Positions 26,453-36,023 are shown, numbered from the stretch's first letter. The stretch is DNA of 64,000 bases from Leclercia adecarboxylata (GCA_002360945.1 DERO01000007.1:62001-126000); one strand, 5' to 3'. Notes: generated from the sequence alone by a model not told the origin. Numbers and translations: made by a program.

Positions 26453-26541
26453 CTGCCGGGTGGCGCTGCGCTTACCCGGCCTACGAAAACCCCAACCAAC
26501 ACCGGACCCGTAGGCCCGTGCAAGCGAAGCGCCGCCGGGCA
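26453..26541. repeat. REP/BIME-type inverted pair
   Basis: One REP unit (26453-26484, ending TACCCGGCCTAC) and an inverted unit (26510-26541) flank a short spacer. The inverted unit is the same sequence as at 10850-10882. It lies downstream of trg. Confidence 0.8.
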
Positions 26542-26565
26542 AAACCCGTCGCACGGATCACACCA

Positions 26566-28257
26566 TCAGAAGGTTTCCCAGTTATCACCATCAACAACCG
26601 CCGGACGCAGCGGTGCGCCAGGCGTGGCTGGAGCGGTTTTGTTGCTGCTGCGGGTCTGGGTCATACCGTGCAGACGGAAGGTACCAACCGCTTCGGTCAG
26701 ACGGGCAGCCTGATCTTCCAGCGAGGCCGCCGCCGCGGAGGCTTCTTCCACCAGCGAGGCGTTCTGCTGGGTCACTTTATCCATCTCCGAGATCGCCTGG
26801 CTCACCTGTACGATGCCACGGCTCTGCTCGTCGGAGGCGGCGGCGATCTCCAGCATGATGTCGGTAACGCGTTTCACCGCTTCCACGATCTCGCTCATGG
26901 TATTACCGGCCGCAACTACTTCGCCGGAGCCCTGGTCAATGAGCGATACCGATTCGCTGATCAAGCCTTCAATCTCTTTCGCAGCATTGGCGCTGCGGCT
27001 GGCCAGAGTACGCACTTCGCTGGCGACCACGGCAAACCCACGGCCCTGCTCACCGGCACGCGCCGCTTCCACCGCGGCGTTCAGCGCCAGGATGTTAGTC
27101 TGGAAGGCGATGCTGTTGATCACTGCAGTAATTTCAGAAATTTTCTTCGAGCTGCTGGAGATATTGCCCATGGTTTTCACCACGCCGGAGACCATCTGGC
27201 CGCCTCGGCTGGCTTTACCGGAGGCATCTTCCGCCAGTTTGCTGGCGTGATGGGCATTATCGGCGTTCTGCTTCACGGTCGCGGTCAGCTGTTCCATGCT
27301 GGCAGCCGTCTGCTCAATGGCGGCGGCCTGCTGTTCGGTACGGGATGAGAGATCGGTGTTACCGGCAGAGATTTCGCTGGTGCCGCGATAGATCTCTTCC
27401 GCCCCCTGACGCACGGTGCCTACGGTACCCACCAGCGAGCGCTGCATGGTTTGCAGGTCGTGGGTCAGACGGCCAATTTCGCTGCGCCCGGTCAGGTCTT
27501 CGGCCAGGGTCAGGTCGCCTTTGGCGATATGGGCGATACGATTTGCCGCGCGCTGCAGCGGGTTAATCACCGTGCGACGCAGCACGATAAAGGTGATGAC
27601 CGTCAGGACCAGAGCCAGACCAAAGGCACCGATCATAAACATCAGCCCCATCTGGGTGCGGGTATGCGCCTGCTCGGTCAGCATATTGGCGCGGTCGGTA
27701 CGGATCTTGATCGCCTTCAGCAAGACCTCGTTGTAGGCGTCATCCAGCGGACGCGCGTTTTCGTTTTCGTGGTTGATGATGGCTTCGAACATGCCGTTTT
27801 TGGCATATTTCAGCATCGGCTGCATGCCATCAATGTAGGCCTGGTAGCTGGATTTCAGCTCGCCATCCAGCGCTTCATCCGCCGGAGTACGAACGTTACG
27901 GCTCATATAAATGGCGAAGCTGTCCTGAGACTGTTTGATACGCTGTTCGGCTTCCGCGATGTTCTTTTTCATCGCGTCCATCTCGGCAATACGGCTGGCG
28001 GCGCCCGCGTGGATCATGTTGATACGCGCCGTGCGCAGATGGTTGGAACTGTTTGATAACCCGGTACGCACCTGAATTTCAGCGGTCACATCCTGCAGAT
28101 CGTTATCCGCCTGCAACAGAAAATAGCCTGCCAGCCCGGCGCTCAGGGCAAACAGCAGAATAATACCACCCAAAATCGAGGAGATAAGCGGAAGCAGCCT
28201 GATGTGATGCAGGAAGCCCAGCTTATGTTGCGCCCGAACTGTTGTTGTTTTGTCCAT
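26566..28257 (-). CDS. trg: Methyl-accepting chemotaxis protein Trg (ribose/galactose receptor)
   Basis: The 563-residue receptor has a first membrane helix (about 20-45), periplasmic four-helix sensor, second helix (about 200-225), HAMP domain (about 225-280) and the cytoplasmic signalling hairpin with the invariant tip [24 protein letters not shown] sequence. The N-terminus ([13 protein letters not shown]) matches E. coli Trg, and ydcI is nearby as in E. coli. Unlike E. coli Trg it ends in NWETF, the CheR/CheB docking pentapeptide of Tar and Tsr. A start seven codons upstream of the chosen ATG is possible. Confidence 0.92.
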   Translation of the reverse strand: MDKTTTVRAQHKLGFLHHIRLLPLISSILGGIILLFALSAGLAGYFLLQADNDLQDVTAEIQVRTGLSNSSNHLRTARINMIHAGAASRIAEMDAMKKNIAEAEQRIKQSQDSFAIYMSRNVRTPADEALDGELKSSYQAYIDGMQPMLKYAKNGMFEAIINHENENARPLDDAYNEVLLKAIKIRTDRANMLTEQAHTRTQMGLMFMIGAFGLALVLTVITFIVLRRTVINPLQRAANRIAHIAKGDLTLAEDLTGRSEIGRLTHDLQTMQRSLVGTVGTVRQGAEEIYRGTSEISAGNTDLSSRTEQQAAAIEQTAASMEQLTATVKQNADNAHHASKLAEDASGKASRGGQMVSGVVKTMGNISSSSKKISEITAVINSIAFQTNILALNAAVEAARAGEQGRGFAVVASEVRTLASRSANAAKEIEGLISESVSLIDQGSGEVVAAGNTMSEIVEAVKRVTDIMLEIAAASDEQSRGIVQVSQAISEMDKVTQQNASLVEEASAAAASLEDQAARLTEAVGTFRLHGMTQTRSSNKTAPATPGAPLRPAVVDGDNWETF

Positions 28258-28309
28258 AGCCGTTGACTCTCTCATAGGTAAGATGCGTGGAAACACGCCT
28301 GTAAAATAG

Positions 28310-28336
28310 TCATCGGCACTACACTGGATTTGATTA
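28310..28336 (-). promoter_or_regulatory. Candidate sigma-28 (FliA) promoter of trg
   Basis: On the minus strand GCCGATGA (28310-28317) is one base from the sigma-28 -10 consensus GCCGATAA. It is preceded after 11 nt by TAATCAAA (28329-28336), a partial -35 match. E. coli trg is transcribed by sigma-28. Confidence 0.5.
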
Positions 28337-28391
28337 CGGCTAAAATCGCAACACTGGTCACACTTTCGTAATGATTTTCAACGAAATGGCG

Positions 28392-28419
28392 TCCCGCTGC
28401 CCATAAAGGCGCAGCGGGA
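28392..28419 (-). terminator. Hairpin downstream of frmA
   Basis: TCCCGCTGC and GCAGCGGGA form a 9-bp stem with a 10-nt loop 14 bp after the frmA stop. No strong U-run follows on the minus strand, so efficiency is uncertain. Confidence 0.6.
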
Positions 28420-28432
28420 GTGAGAGGGTCTG

Positions 28433-29563
<1,131 letters not shown>

Positions 29564-29580
29564 TTAGTGATGTCAGGTTT

Positions 29581-29856
29581 TTATTTTAGATAAGAGCGCA
29601 GCAAATGGCCGACTTCTGCCATTCTGACGGCCCGCTGATCGGCGGTGGTCTCGCCCGTCACCAGCTCATCTTTGAGGTGAATCTCAACCATCTCGCCCAT
29701 TAATCCGTTAGCCGCCCCGCGCACTGCGGCGATCTGCTGCAGGATGGCGAGACAGGGTTCGCCGGATTCGAGCGCCCGCTCCAGGGCATCGACCTGCCCG
29801 CGAATGCGGCGCACGCGCGTCAGGACACGTTTTTTATCTTCAGGTGAATGTGGCAT
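29581..29856 (-). CDS. frmR: Formaldehyde-responsive repressor FrmR (CsoR/RcnR family)
   Basis: The 91-residue all-helical DUF156 repressor contains MPHSPEDKKRVLTRVRRIRGQVDALERALESG, with the conserved Pro2 and Cys36 (GEPCLAIL) that react with formaldehyde in E. coli FrmR. It is the first gene of frmRA. A G-tract operator lies just upstream at 29872-29897. Confidence 0.93.
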   Translation of the reverse strand: MPHSPEDKKRVLTRVRRIRGQVDALERALESGEPCLAILQQIAAVRGAANGLMGEMVEIHLKDELVTGETTADQRAVRMAEVGHLLRSYLK

Positions 29857-29871
29857 GGGAGGGGCCTCTTG

Positions 29872-29897
29872 ATACTGTAGGGGGGTATACTATGGTA
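29872..29897. promoter_or_regulatory. Candidate FrmR operator (G-tract type)
   Basis: The sequence ATACTGTAGGGGGGTATACT, continuing ATGGTA, surrounds six consecutive G residues and AT-rich inverted flanks, the form of operator bound by CsoR/RcnR-family repressors. It begins 15 bp upstream of the frmR ATG. Confidence 0.65.
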
Positions 29898-29975
29898 TTT
29901 CACAGAGGCCTGTAAACGGTAATGTTTATGGGGGTGTTACTGGAAGGCAGGTTTGAAGACTCGTCAGGAAGGGTC

Positions 29976-29996
29976 ACTGCCCTTGTTAAGGGCAGT
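29976..29996 (-). terminator. Intrinsic terminator of the ycgZ-ymgA-ariR operon
   Basis: ACTGCCCTT/AAGGGCAGT forms a 9-bp perfect stem with a GTT loop, 18 bp beyond the ariR stop. Confidence 0.75.
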
Positions 29997-30014
29997 TTGC
30001 GCGAACATTAAGGC

Positions 30015-30293
30015 TTAAATATCATCCCGCGTAAAACCGACAACAATTTCAAGCGTATTTCGGATCACCTCGGCAGCTTCTTGATCCGATGTTTGTTCAA
30101 GCGCATAAATTAACTGCAGAATAATTTCTTTGTTGGTCAGATTATCTCCACTGAGAATTATACATCTTATTGCGGAACCTAATACGGCAGACTCAACGGA
30201 TAAAGCACCGCCAGCGGAACGGAAGTACGATGCCAGCGCCTGATCCTGGAGTGCATTGAAATGCTGTGTGTGCTGAGAGATATTGGGTTTCAT
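30015..30293 (-). CDS. ariR: AriR/YmgB-family biofilm and acid-response regulator
   Basis: The 92-residue protein aligns with E. coli AriR (YmgB, 88 aa): QALASYFRSAGGALSVESAVLGSAI, LSGDNLTNKEIILQLI and EVIRNTLEIVVGFTRDDI all have direct counterparts. E. coli YmgB is a small helical dimer that affects biofilm formation and acid resistance through the Rcs system. It is the last gene of a three-gene operon. A GTG at 30302 is an alternative start three codons upstream. Confidence 0.86.
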   Translation of the reverse strand: MKPNISQHTQHFNALQDQALASYFRSAGGALSVESAVLGSAIRCIILSGDNLTNKEIILQLIYALEQTSDQEAAEVIRNTLEIVVGFTRDDI

Positions 30294-30309
30294 ATCATTC
30301 ACTCTAAGA

Positions 30310-30609
30310 TTAATGTTTTTTATCGTATTTATGCTGTGTCGTGTTCACCACAAAATGGTGCATGCTGTTGATATGACAATTTTTTCTGACGTCTGAATGC
30401 ATGCCTCCGCTGGATTTAACCTTTTGTTCAACCTCTGCGACCGCCGACGACAGCGCGCTTCGTCTTTCAACATCACGTTCTGTACTGGCCATAATTTTCA
30501 GTTTAACGGCAAGAGACTTAAAATTTATGGGACCGTTGTCTTTCAAAATTAATAACACAGCCTCACCAATAAGATCGTCTTTTAGCTTTTCACATCTCGT
30601 TCTATGCAT
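30310..30609 (-). CDS. ymgA: YmgA-like two-component-system connector protein
   Basis: The 99-residue protein sits between ycgZ and ariR, as ymgA does in E. coli, and shares its N-terminal pattern (LIGEAVLLILKDNGPINFKSLAVKLKIMAS compared with the E. coli ITGQAVLQIL segment). The C-terminal 40 residues, with many Lys and His, are not recognisably conserved. It is the least certain member of the operon. The ATG at 30609 is preferred over an in-frame GTG at 30621, which lacks a ribosome site. Confidence 0.7.
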   Translation of the reverse strand: MHRTRCEKLKDDLIGEAVLLILKDNGPINFKSLAVKLKIMASTERDVERRSALSSAVAEVEQKVKSSGGMHSDVRKNCHINSMHHFVVNTTQHKYDKKH

Positions 30610-30653
30610 AACTTTTCTCACATTGCTGTTGAGCTAAAGCAGCGCGTGACTTG

Positions 30654-30893
30654 TTATCGTTCAAAAAAAAGGCTTATTAGCTCGTTATAGTGCGCTATTT
30701 CTGCTTCATCTTCCGTCTGTTCCACCCGCCGTAATAACTTTGTACAGATAGCCAGTCGACTCAGATGACGTCCTTCACTCAGTATCTCACCCACAATTAA
30801 ACCCAGCGTCTCCTGCTGGCTACGCATACTGGCTTTATTGAAATAGGCGGTAATTGCCTGAGCTGAACTTTGGCGCGAACTGTTACCTCGCAT
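30654..30893 (-). CDS. ycgZ: YcgZ regulatory protein
   Basis: The 79-residue protein matches E. coli YcgZ (78 aa): AITAYFNKASMRSQQETLGLIVGEIL and the C-terminal LLRRVEQTEDEAEIAHYNELISLFFE. It is the first gene of ycgZ-ymgA-ariR, which in E. coli is repressed by BluR and acts through Rcs on biofilm matrix genes. The ATG at 30893 has GGAG 5 bp upstream; the longer frame from 30968 is rejected. No bluR or bluF gene is visible in this window. Confidence 0.87.
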   Translation of the reverse strand: MRGNSSRQSSAQAITAYFNKASMRSQQETLGLIVGEILSEGRHLSRLAICTKLLRRVEQTEDEAEIAHYNELISLFFER

Positions 30894-31251
30894 GGGTGCT
30901 CCGTGTTGATATTTAGGGGTTAAACAGATGCTAAAAAAATATACTAATTTTTGATAGTTGTACACCACGATTGTACAACTTTGTGAAAATTAAATAGGCG
31001 CCTGAGTGATATTTTTAACTAACTGTTAAATAACAATGAGTTAAATTAAAAATATATTCTTTAAATTTACGGATATATTCTCTAAAAGCCGTTCATTAGT
31101 TACGCTTAAGTAATATCCACAATTTAGGGAAATCTGCCTGAAACCAGGCATTCATAAACTGCCTTAATAATAAAATCGCTGCCGAATTGCGCCTGACGTT
31201 TAGCCGCCGCAGTCTGTGACGACATACTGTTATCAGGCGCAACCCCGAGCC
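30894..31251. promoter_or_regulatory. AT-rich non-coding interval upstream of ycgZ
   Basis: This 358-bp interval has no credible gene. The part next to ycgZ is very AT-rich and should carry the operon promoter; the rest lies downstream of the flavoenzyme gene. No clear BluR-type palindrome was recognised by eye. Confidence 0.5.
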
Positions 31252-32625
31252 TTATACCGGCTTAATATTCTGATTCATCCGGAACAGATTTGTCGGGTCG
31301 TACTTGCTCTTCAGCTCCACCAGCTGGTTCCAGGTCGCCCCATACGCAAAGGCGATGCGGTCGGTCTCCTCCTGGGTGAGGAAGTTGATATAGGCCCCGC
31401 TGCTGGCAAAGGGCTGTGACCTGGCGAAGAACTCCCGCGCCCAGGCGATGCAGCGCTCATCCTCGGCGGGGGTTTCCCAGCGGCCGTGCACGTTCATCAC
31501 GTAATTCGCATCCCGGCTGGAGTAGGCCATCGCCTCGGGCGCGACGCGGGTCGTCTGGCCGCCAATCGTCCCGATGAATATTTCACAGTGCGGCGACGGC
31601 AGTCTGGCCGCGTATTCGACGATGGCATCAATTACGCCGTCGCTGATTTGCGCAAAATTGTGCGACTTCCAGTAGTTGCGGGCACCTTTTGCCAGCAGCG
31701 GATCGAAGGCCTGCTGCCAGGCCGTATAGGGCTGTACGCCGACGTGCTCGCCCAGCACCGTGCCGAACTCCCGCAGCGGTGCGATAAGCCTTTCCCCCTC
31801 TTCCGGGTCGCCCACATAGCACAGGGCCAGCGCGATCATCTCTCTGCCGTGAACCTCTGCGGGCAGGAACGGCAGCGGCGGCGCCTTGCGGGTCACCATC
31901 CAGACGTTGAGCTCCTCCGGCATGGTCTCGGTGAAGCGGGCGAACTGCGAGATCACCACTTTCGCCTGCTCAAACGGAAAGACGATAAGCCCGCTCAGCA
32001 CGTCTGGCCCGACGGGATGGAGCTGGAAGTCAAAGCGCGTCACCACCCCGAAGTTGCCGCCGCCGCCCCGCAGCCCCCAGAAGAGGTCCGCATTTTCCGA
32101 TTCGCTGGCGTTCAGCTGCTGGCCGTCTGCCGTAATGACTTCGGCGGAGAGCAGATTGTCGATGGTCATGCCGTATTTGCGACTCAGCCAGCCAAAGCCG
32201 CCGCCGAGGGTCAGGCCCGCCACCCCGGTGGTCGAATTGATGCCCAGCGGCGTGGCGAGGCCATGGGCCTGCGCGACCCGATCAAAATCGGCCAGCGTAC
32301 AGCCTGGCCCGACGCTGGCGGTTCGGGTGGCGAGATCCACCTGCACGTCCTTCATCAGGGAGAGGTCGATCATCAGGCCGTCGTCGCAGACGGCGTTGCC
32401 GGCGATGTTATGTCCGCCCCCGCGGACCGAAATAAGGAGATTTTGCGTGCGACCAAACTGGATGGCCTGAATAACATCTTCCGTGGAGGTGCAGCGTGCG
32501 ATTAACGCGGGTTTGCGGTCGATCATGGCGTTCCAGATCTGGCGCACCTCGTCGTAGCTGGCATCGTCCGGAAGCAGCACTTCCCCCTGGAAGTGCGTTT
32601 TAAATTCTTCGATATTCACCTTCAT
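31252..32625 (-). CDS. FAD-binding oxidoreductase, berberine-bridge-enzyme-like
   Basis: The 457-residue protein has a PCMH-type FAD domain (about residues 35-205) with SVRGGGHNIAG, where the histidine of RGGGHN is the usual covalent FAD attachment site, and a C-terminal BBE motif (YINFLTQEE, then YGATWNQLVELKSKYDPTNLFRMNQNI). The segment where a second covalent cysteine occurs in bicovalent enzymes reads LGGGFGWLSRKYG, so attachment is probably mono-covalent. The substrate is unknown. The ATG at 32625 follows AGGTGACAATC. It is not obviously in an operon. Confidence 0.87.
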   Translation of the reverse strand: MKVNIEEFKTHFQGEVLLPDDASYDEVRQIWNAMIDRKPALIARCTSTEDVIQAIQFGRTQNLLISVRGGGHNIAGNAVCDDGLMIDLSLMKDVQVDLATRTASVGPGCTLADFDRVAQAHGLATPLGINSTTGVAGLTLGGGFGWLSRKYGMTIDNLLSAEVITADGQQLNASESENADLFWGLRGGGGNFGVVTRFDFQLHPVGPDVLSGLIVFPFEQAKVVISQFARFTETMPEELNVWMVTRKAPPLPFLPAEVHGREMIALALCYVGDPEEGERLIAPLREFGTVLGEHVGVQPYTAWQQAFDPLLAKGARNYWKSHNFAQISDGVIDAIVEYAARLPSPHCEIFIGTIGGQTTRVAPEAMAYSSRDANYVMNVHGRWETPAEDERCIAWAREFFARSQPFASSGAYINFLTQEETDRIAFAYGATWNQLVELKSKYDPTNLFRMNQNIKPV

Positions 32626-32799
32626 GATTGTCACCTGGCGTTGTTTAACCCTACTAATTATGGTGGGTTTTGTGCGTCGTAGCAGGTTAATTCGCCCTCC
32701 TCTGTGTGCCCCTAAGCGAAACATTTTCAGCATAACCTTAAGGCAGCGCCTGCGCGGATCGGCCAGACTTAACCTTTTTGTTTATAAGGATGCCAAACG

Positions 32800-32997
32800 A
32801 TGAGACGTCTGGTTATGTCGATCTTCTCCAGTCCGGAGTCGTTGCTGCAGGTGATGAGTCAGCAGGAAATTATTGAAGCCGTTGAGGACGGGGACCGCAT
32901 TATTATCGATCAGGATGGTAACGCCTCGGTCAATTACAAAAGCAAAGAGGTGCGACAGGACTTTCTGCGCCATGTTAACGCGCTGAAGAGGGCCTGA
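32800..32997 (+). CDS. Small acidic protein of unknown function, first gene of a two-gene operon
   Basis: The 65-residue protein (MRRLVMSIFSSPESLLQVMS at its start) has no membrane segment and no family I recognise. Its middle (about residues 26-45) is acidic and beta-rich, followed by a basic C-terminus. The ATG at 32800 has AAGGA about 9 bp upstream. Its TGA is separated by a single base from the ATG of the membrane-protein gene at 32999, so the two are almost certainly translationally coupled and act together. Confidence 0.72.
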   Translation: MRRLVMSIFSSPESLLQVMSQQEIIEAVEDGDRIIIDQDGNASVNYKSKEVRQDFLRHVNALKRA

Positions 32998-32998
32998 T

Positions 32999-33769
32999 AT
33001 GGGAACGGCGATATTTATGGTGCTAATGGTGAGCGGATACTGGTACACCAGCCGCGACCTCTCCACCCGGTTTAAAATCAAGCGATCCTTCGGCTGGGAT
33101 GTCTATTTTCTGGTGGCGCTGTACGGCTGTATCTTCGTGCTGCAGGGGGTGATCGCCACCGGCCTGCTCTGGCTGCTGCTGCTCGGGTGCTCTTATGTTG
33201 CCAATACGTTCCACTTGACCGCTCAGGCCAACGCCAACTGGCAAGTGGATTTTATGAACTGGAGCTTTCTGGGCATCCAGGCACCGGTGGTGGTGATGCT
33301 GGCCTTCGCGATCCTGTTTTGCCTCTATCGCTCTAACTGGGCGGGTAGCGCCAGGCTGGACGGTGAAGGCCGCAAACAGCTGTACAAGCGCCTGTCGCAA
33401 TCCAGCGGTATTGAACAGTTGCTGTATCAGTGTATGGAGGAAGGCGAGCTGGCGCTGGTGACTCTGAAGTCGCGCCGCATCTATGTCGGCATGATCCATA
33501 CCGCGACTCTGGAATATGAAAAGACCGCCAATATCGTGTTGATCCCGATGCTCAGCGGCTATCGCGACGGTACGACGTTGAACCTGTGCATTGAGCATAA
33601 CTACAGCAAGTGGTATGCCGACCATGACATCACCCTCGACTCCCAGCCCCGAAGCGCAATGGCCTTCCGAAAGGTGATTATGCTGGATCAAATTGAAAGT
33701 CTTTCACTCTTCGACCCGGCCAGCGCCAGCGCGCTGGATCTGGAGCAGCGTGCGGAGAAAATTGACTGA
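32999..33769 (+). CDS. Unrecognised membrane protein with soluble C-terminal domain
   Basis: The 256-residue protein has three hydrophobic segments: a short one at residues 1-14, about 34-62 (a long LLWLLLLG-type helix) and about 90-110. A soluble cytoplasmic-looking domain (about 120-256) follows, with LVTLKSRRIYVGMI and IVLIPMLSGYRDG, a pattern that suggests a small beta-barrel-like fold. No known family was recognised and no function is assigned. It is coupled to the 65-residue gene upstream, and no regulator or transporter gene adjoins it. Confidence 0.75.
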   Translation: MGTAIFMVLMVSGYWYTSRDLSTRFKIKRSFGWDVYFLVALYGCIFVLQGVIATGLLWLLLLGCSYVANTFHLTAQANANWQVDFMNWSFLGIQAPVVVMLAFAILFCLYRSNWAGSARLDGEGRKQLYKRLSQSSGIEQLLYQCMEEGELALVTLKSRRIYVGMIHTATLEYEKTANIVLIPMLSGYRDGTTLNLCIEHNYSKWYADHDITLDSQPRSAMAFRKVIMLDQIESLSLFDPASASALDLEQRAEKID

Positions 33770-33804
33770 TCGGTTCGTCGATCATGAAGATAGCTCATGT
33801 TGTA

Positions 33805-33825
33805 GTGAAATTTAGTCGCTTTCAC
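33805..33825. promoter_or_regulatory. Inverted repeat upstream of mesX
   Basis: GTGAAA (33805-33810) and TTTCAC (33820-33825) form a perfect 6-bp inverted repeat with a 9-nt spacer, 100 bp before the mesX start. It could be a regulator site; it does not have the 5-nt spacing of the MetR consensus. Confidence 0.35.
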
Positions 33826-33925
33826 TCCTTCAGGGGCTCTGGCATAAAAGATGCATTAACGTATCAGCAACATAAAGACTGAAATGATAACGCTTCAGTT
33901 TTTATGCCAGAGCTCAGGAAGTGAG

Positions 33926-34915
33926 ATGACGATGAATAAAGACTTCACCTTTACGATTAAACGCAGTCGTTTCGATGAGAATTATAACCCCTCGGAAAAC
34001 ACGCGTATTACCACTAACTTTGCCAATCTGGCCCGCGGCGATAACCGCCAGCAGAACCTGCGTAATACGTTATTGATGATCGACAATCGGTTTAACGCGT
34101 TAGCGCACTGGGATAACCCTAAAGGCGATCGTTATACCGTCGAGCTGGATATTATCTCTGTCGAGATGAATATTGATGCGGAAGATAATCGCTTTACCTT
34201 CCCGGCTATTGAAATACTGAAAACCAATATTGTTGATAAACATACCAACGAGCGTATCGAAGGTATTGTCGGGAATAACTTCTCTTCATACGTGCGGGAT
34301 TATGATTTCAGCGTATTGTTGCCGGATCATAATAAACATCAGGCGGAGTTCAGCATTCCGCAGGATTTTGGCGCGTTACACGGCAATATCTTTAAGCATT
34401 TTGTGAACTCCGACGAGTACCAGCAGAACTTCAGCAAGCCGCCGGTAATCTGCCTCAGCGTCTCCAATAAAAATGTCTATCAGCGTATCGGGAATGAGCA
34501 TCCGGTATTAGGCATCGAATACCAGCAGCAGGGTTCGTCGTTGACCGAAGCCTACTTCAAAAAAATGGGCCTGCAGGTGCGCTATTTTATGCCGCCAAAC
34601 AGCGCCGCGCCGCTGGCGTTCTTTTTCATCGGCGATTTGCTGAACGATTACAGCTTTATTGAGCTGATCGGCACCATCAGTACGATGGAGACGTTCCAGA
34701 AAATTTATCGCCCTGAAATTTACAACGCTAACTCGGTCGCCGGGCAACAGTATCAGCCCAGCCTGACCAACCAGGATCACTCCCTGACCAAAATTGTTTA
34801 CGACCGTGAAGAACGTAGCCAGTTAGCCATTGAGCAGGGAAAGTTTACTGAGAAACATTTCATCAAACCGTACAAGAATATTCTTGAGCAATGGTCTGCT
34901 CAGTACGCGCGTTGA
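33926..34915 (+). CDS. mesX: DUF1852 protein MesX, partner of MesD methionine synthase
   Basis: The 329-residue soluble protein belongs to DUF1852 (MNKDFTFTIKRSRFDENYNP, YRPEIYNANSVAGQQYQP). In Acinetobacter and others a DUF1852 protein, MesX, is required together with the MetE-like MesD for folate-independent methionine synthesis. Here the two genes are adjacent (27-bp gap) on the same strand, which supports the assignment. The ATG at 33926 has AGGA 6 bp upstream; another ATG two codons later is possible. The biochemical role of MesX and the methyl donor are not settled. Confidence 0.85.
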   Translation: MTMNKDFTFTIKRSRFDENYNPSENTRITTNFANLARGDNRQQNLRNTLLMIDNRFNALAHWDNPKGDRYTVELDIISVEMNIDAEDNRFTFPAIEILKTNIVDKHTNERIEGIVGNNFSSYVRDYDFSVLLPDHNKHQAEFSIPQDFGALHGNIFKHFVNSDEYQQNFSKPPVICLSVSNKNVYQRIGNEHPVLGIEYQQQGSSLTEAYFKKMGLQVRYFMPPNSAAPLAFFFIGDLLNDYSFIELIGTISTMETFQKIYRPEIYNANSVAGQQYQPSLTNQDHSLTKIVYDREERSQLAIEQGKFTEKHFIKPYKNILEQWSAQYAR

Positions 34916-34942
34916 TTCATTAAAAATATAAGGTCACCTGTT

Positions 34943-35965
34943 ATGAAAACATTGCTCCCCACCTCCACGGCCGGCAGCTTGCCTAAACCGTCCTGGCTCG
35001 CGCAACCTGAGACCCTGTGGTCTCCCTGGAAGCTGGAAAATGAGGAATTACTCGCCGGCAAGCAGGATGCGCTGCGTTTATCCCTCGACGATCAGCTGCG
35101 GGCGGGCATTGATATCGTCAGCGATGGTGAGCAAACGCGTCAGCATTTCGTCACCACCTTTATCGAGCACCTCAGCGGTGTCGATTTTGAAAAACGCGAA
35201 GTCGTTAAAATCCGTAATCGCTATGATGCCAGCGTGCCGACCGTCGTGGGCGCCGTTGCCCGCCAGAAGCCGGTGTTTGTTGAAGATGCTAAATATCTCC
35301 GTCAGCTCACCACCCAGCCGATCAAATGGGCACTGCCTGGCCCGATGACGATGATCGATACGCTCTATGACAACCACTATAAGAGCCGCGAAAAGCTGGC
35401 CTGGGAGTTCGCCAAAATCCTCAACCAGGAAGCCAGAGAGTTAGAGGCGGCGGGTGTGGATATTATCCAGTTTGATGAACCTGCCTTTAACGTGTTCTTC
35501 GATGAGGTGAATGACTGGGGCATTGCCGCCTTAGAGCGCGCCATCGAAGGGCTGAAATGCGAAACGGCGGTGCATATCTGCTACGGCTATGGCATCAAAG
35601 CCAATACCGACTGGAAAAAGACGCTGGGCTCAGAGTGGCGGCAATATGAAGAGGCTTTCCCTAAACTGCAGACCTCGAATATCGATATCATCTCGCTGGA
35701 ATGCCATAACTCCCGCGTGCCGATGGATCTGCTGGAGCTGATCCGCGGTAAAAAAGTGATGGTGGGCGCTATCGACGTGGCGACCAACACCATCGAGACG
35801 CCGGAAGAAGTGGCCAGTACCTTACGCAAAGCGCTGCAGTTCGTTGATGCCGACAAGCTCTACCCTTCAACCAACTGTGGGATGGCACCGTTATCCCGTC
35901 AGGTTGCCAACGGCAAGCTCAATGCCTTAAGCGCCGGGGCAGAGATTATCCGCAGAGAGCTATAA
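34943..35965 (+). CDS. mesD: Folate-independent methionine synthase core protein MesD (MetE C-terminal-like)
   Basis: The 340-residue TIM-barrel protein corresponds only to the catalytic C-terminal half of MetE, beginning LPTSTAGSLPKPSWL. Zinc-ligand candidates are His in VHICYGYG (about 213-220), Glu in SLECHNSR and Cys in STNCGMAPLSR (about 312). Lacking the folate-binding N-terminal half, it fits the MesD family, which works with a DUF1852 partner. An AAGGTCACC ribosome site precedes the ATG. It converts homocysteine to methionine by family inference. Confidence 0.87.
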   Translation: MKTLLPTSTAGSLPKPSWLAQPETLWSPWKLENEELLAGKQDALRLSLDDQLRAGIDIVSDGEQTRQHFVTTFIEHLSGVDFEKREVVKIRNRYDASVPTVVGAVARQKPVFVEDAKYLRQLTTQPIKWALPGPMTMIDTLYDNHYKSREKLAWEFAKILNQEARELEAAGVDIIQFDEPAFNVFFDEVNDWGIAALERAIEGLKCETAVHICYGYGIKANTDWKKTLGSEWRQYEEAFPKLQTSNIDIISLECHNSRVPMDLLELIRGKKVMVGAIDVATNTIETPEEVASTLRKALQFVDADKLYPSTNCGMAPLSRQVANGKLNALSAGAEIIRREL

Positions 35966-35977
35966 GGTTTAGCACAT

Positions 35978-36013
35978 ACCCAGGCCGGGCAAGCGAAGCG
36001 CTCCCGGCTTTTC
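35978..36013. repeat. Partial REP-like palindrome
   Basis: CCAGGCCGGGCAAGCGAAGCGCTCCCGGCTTTT resembles half of the REP pairs elsewhere in the window and may terminate the convergent mesD and DUF2938 genes. Confidence 0.5.
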
Positions 36014-36023
36014 CCCCGAATAG

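Noticed and set aside
33805..33825. A MetR site upstream of mesX
   Set aside because: The arms match GTGAAA/TTTCAC but the spacing between TGAA and TTCA is not the 5 bp of the MetR consensus, so only an unassigned inverted repeat is reported.
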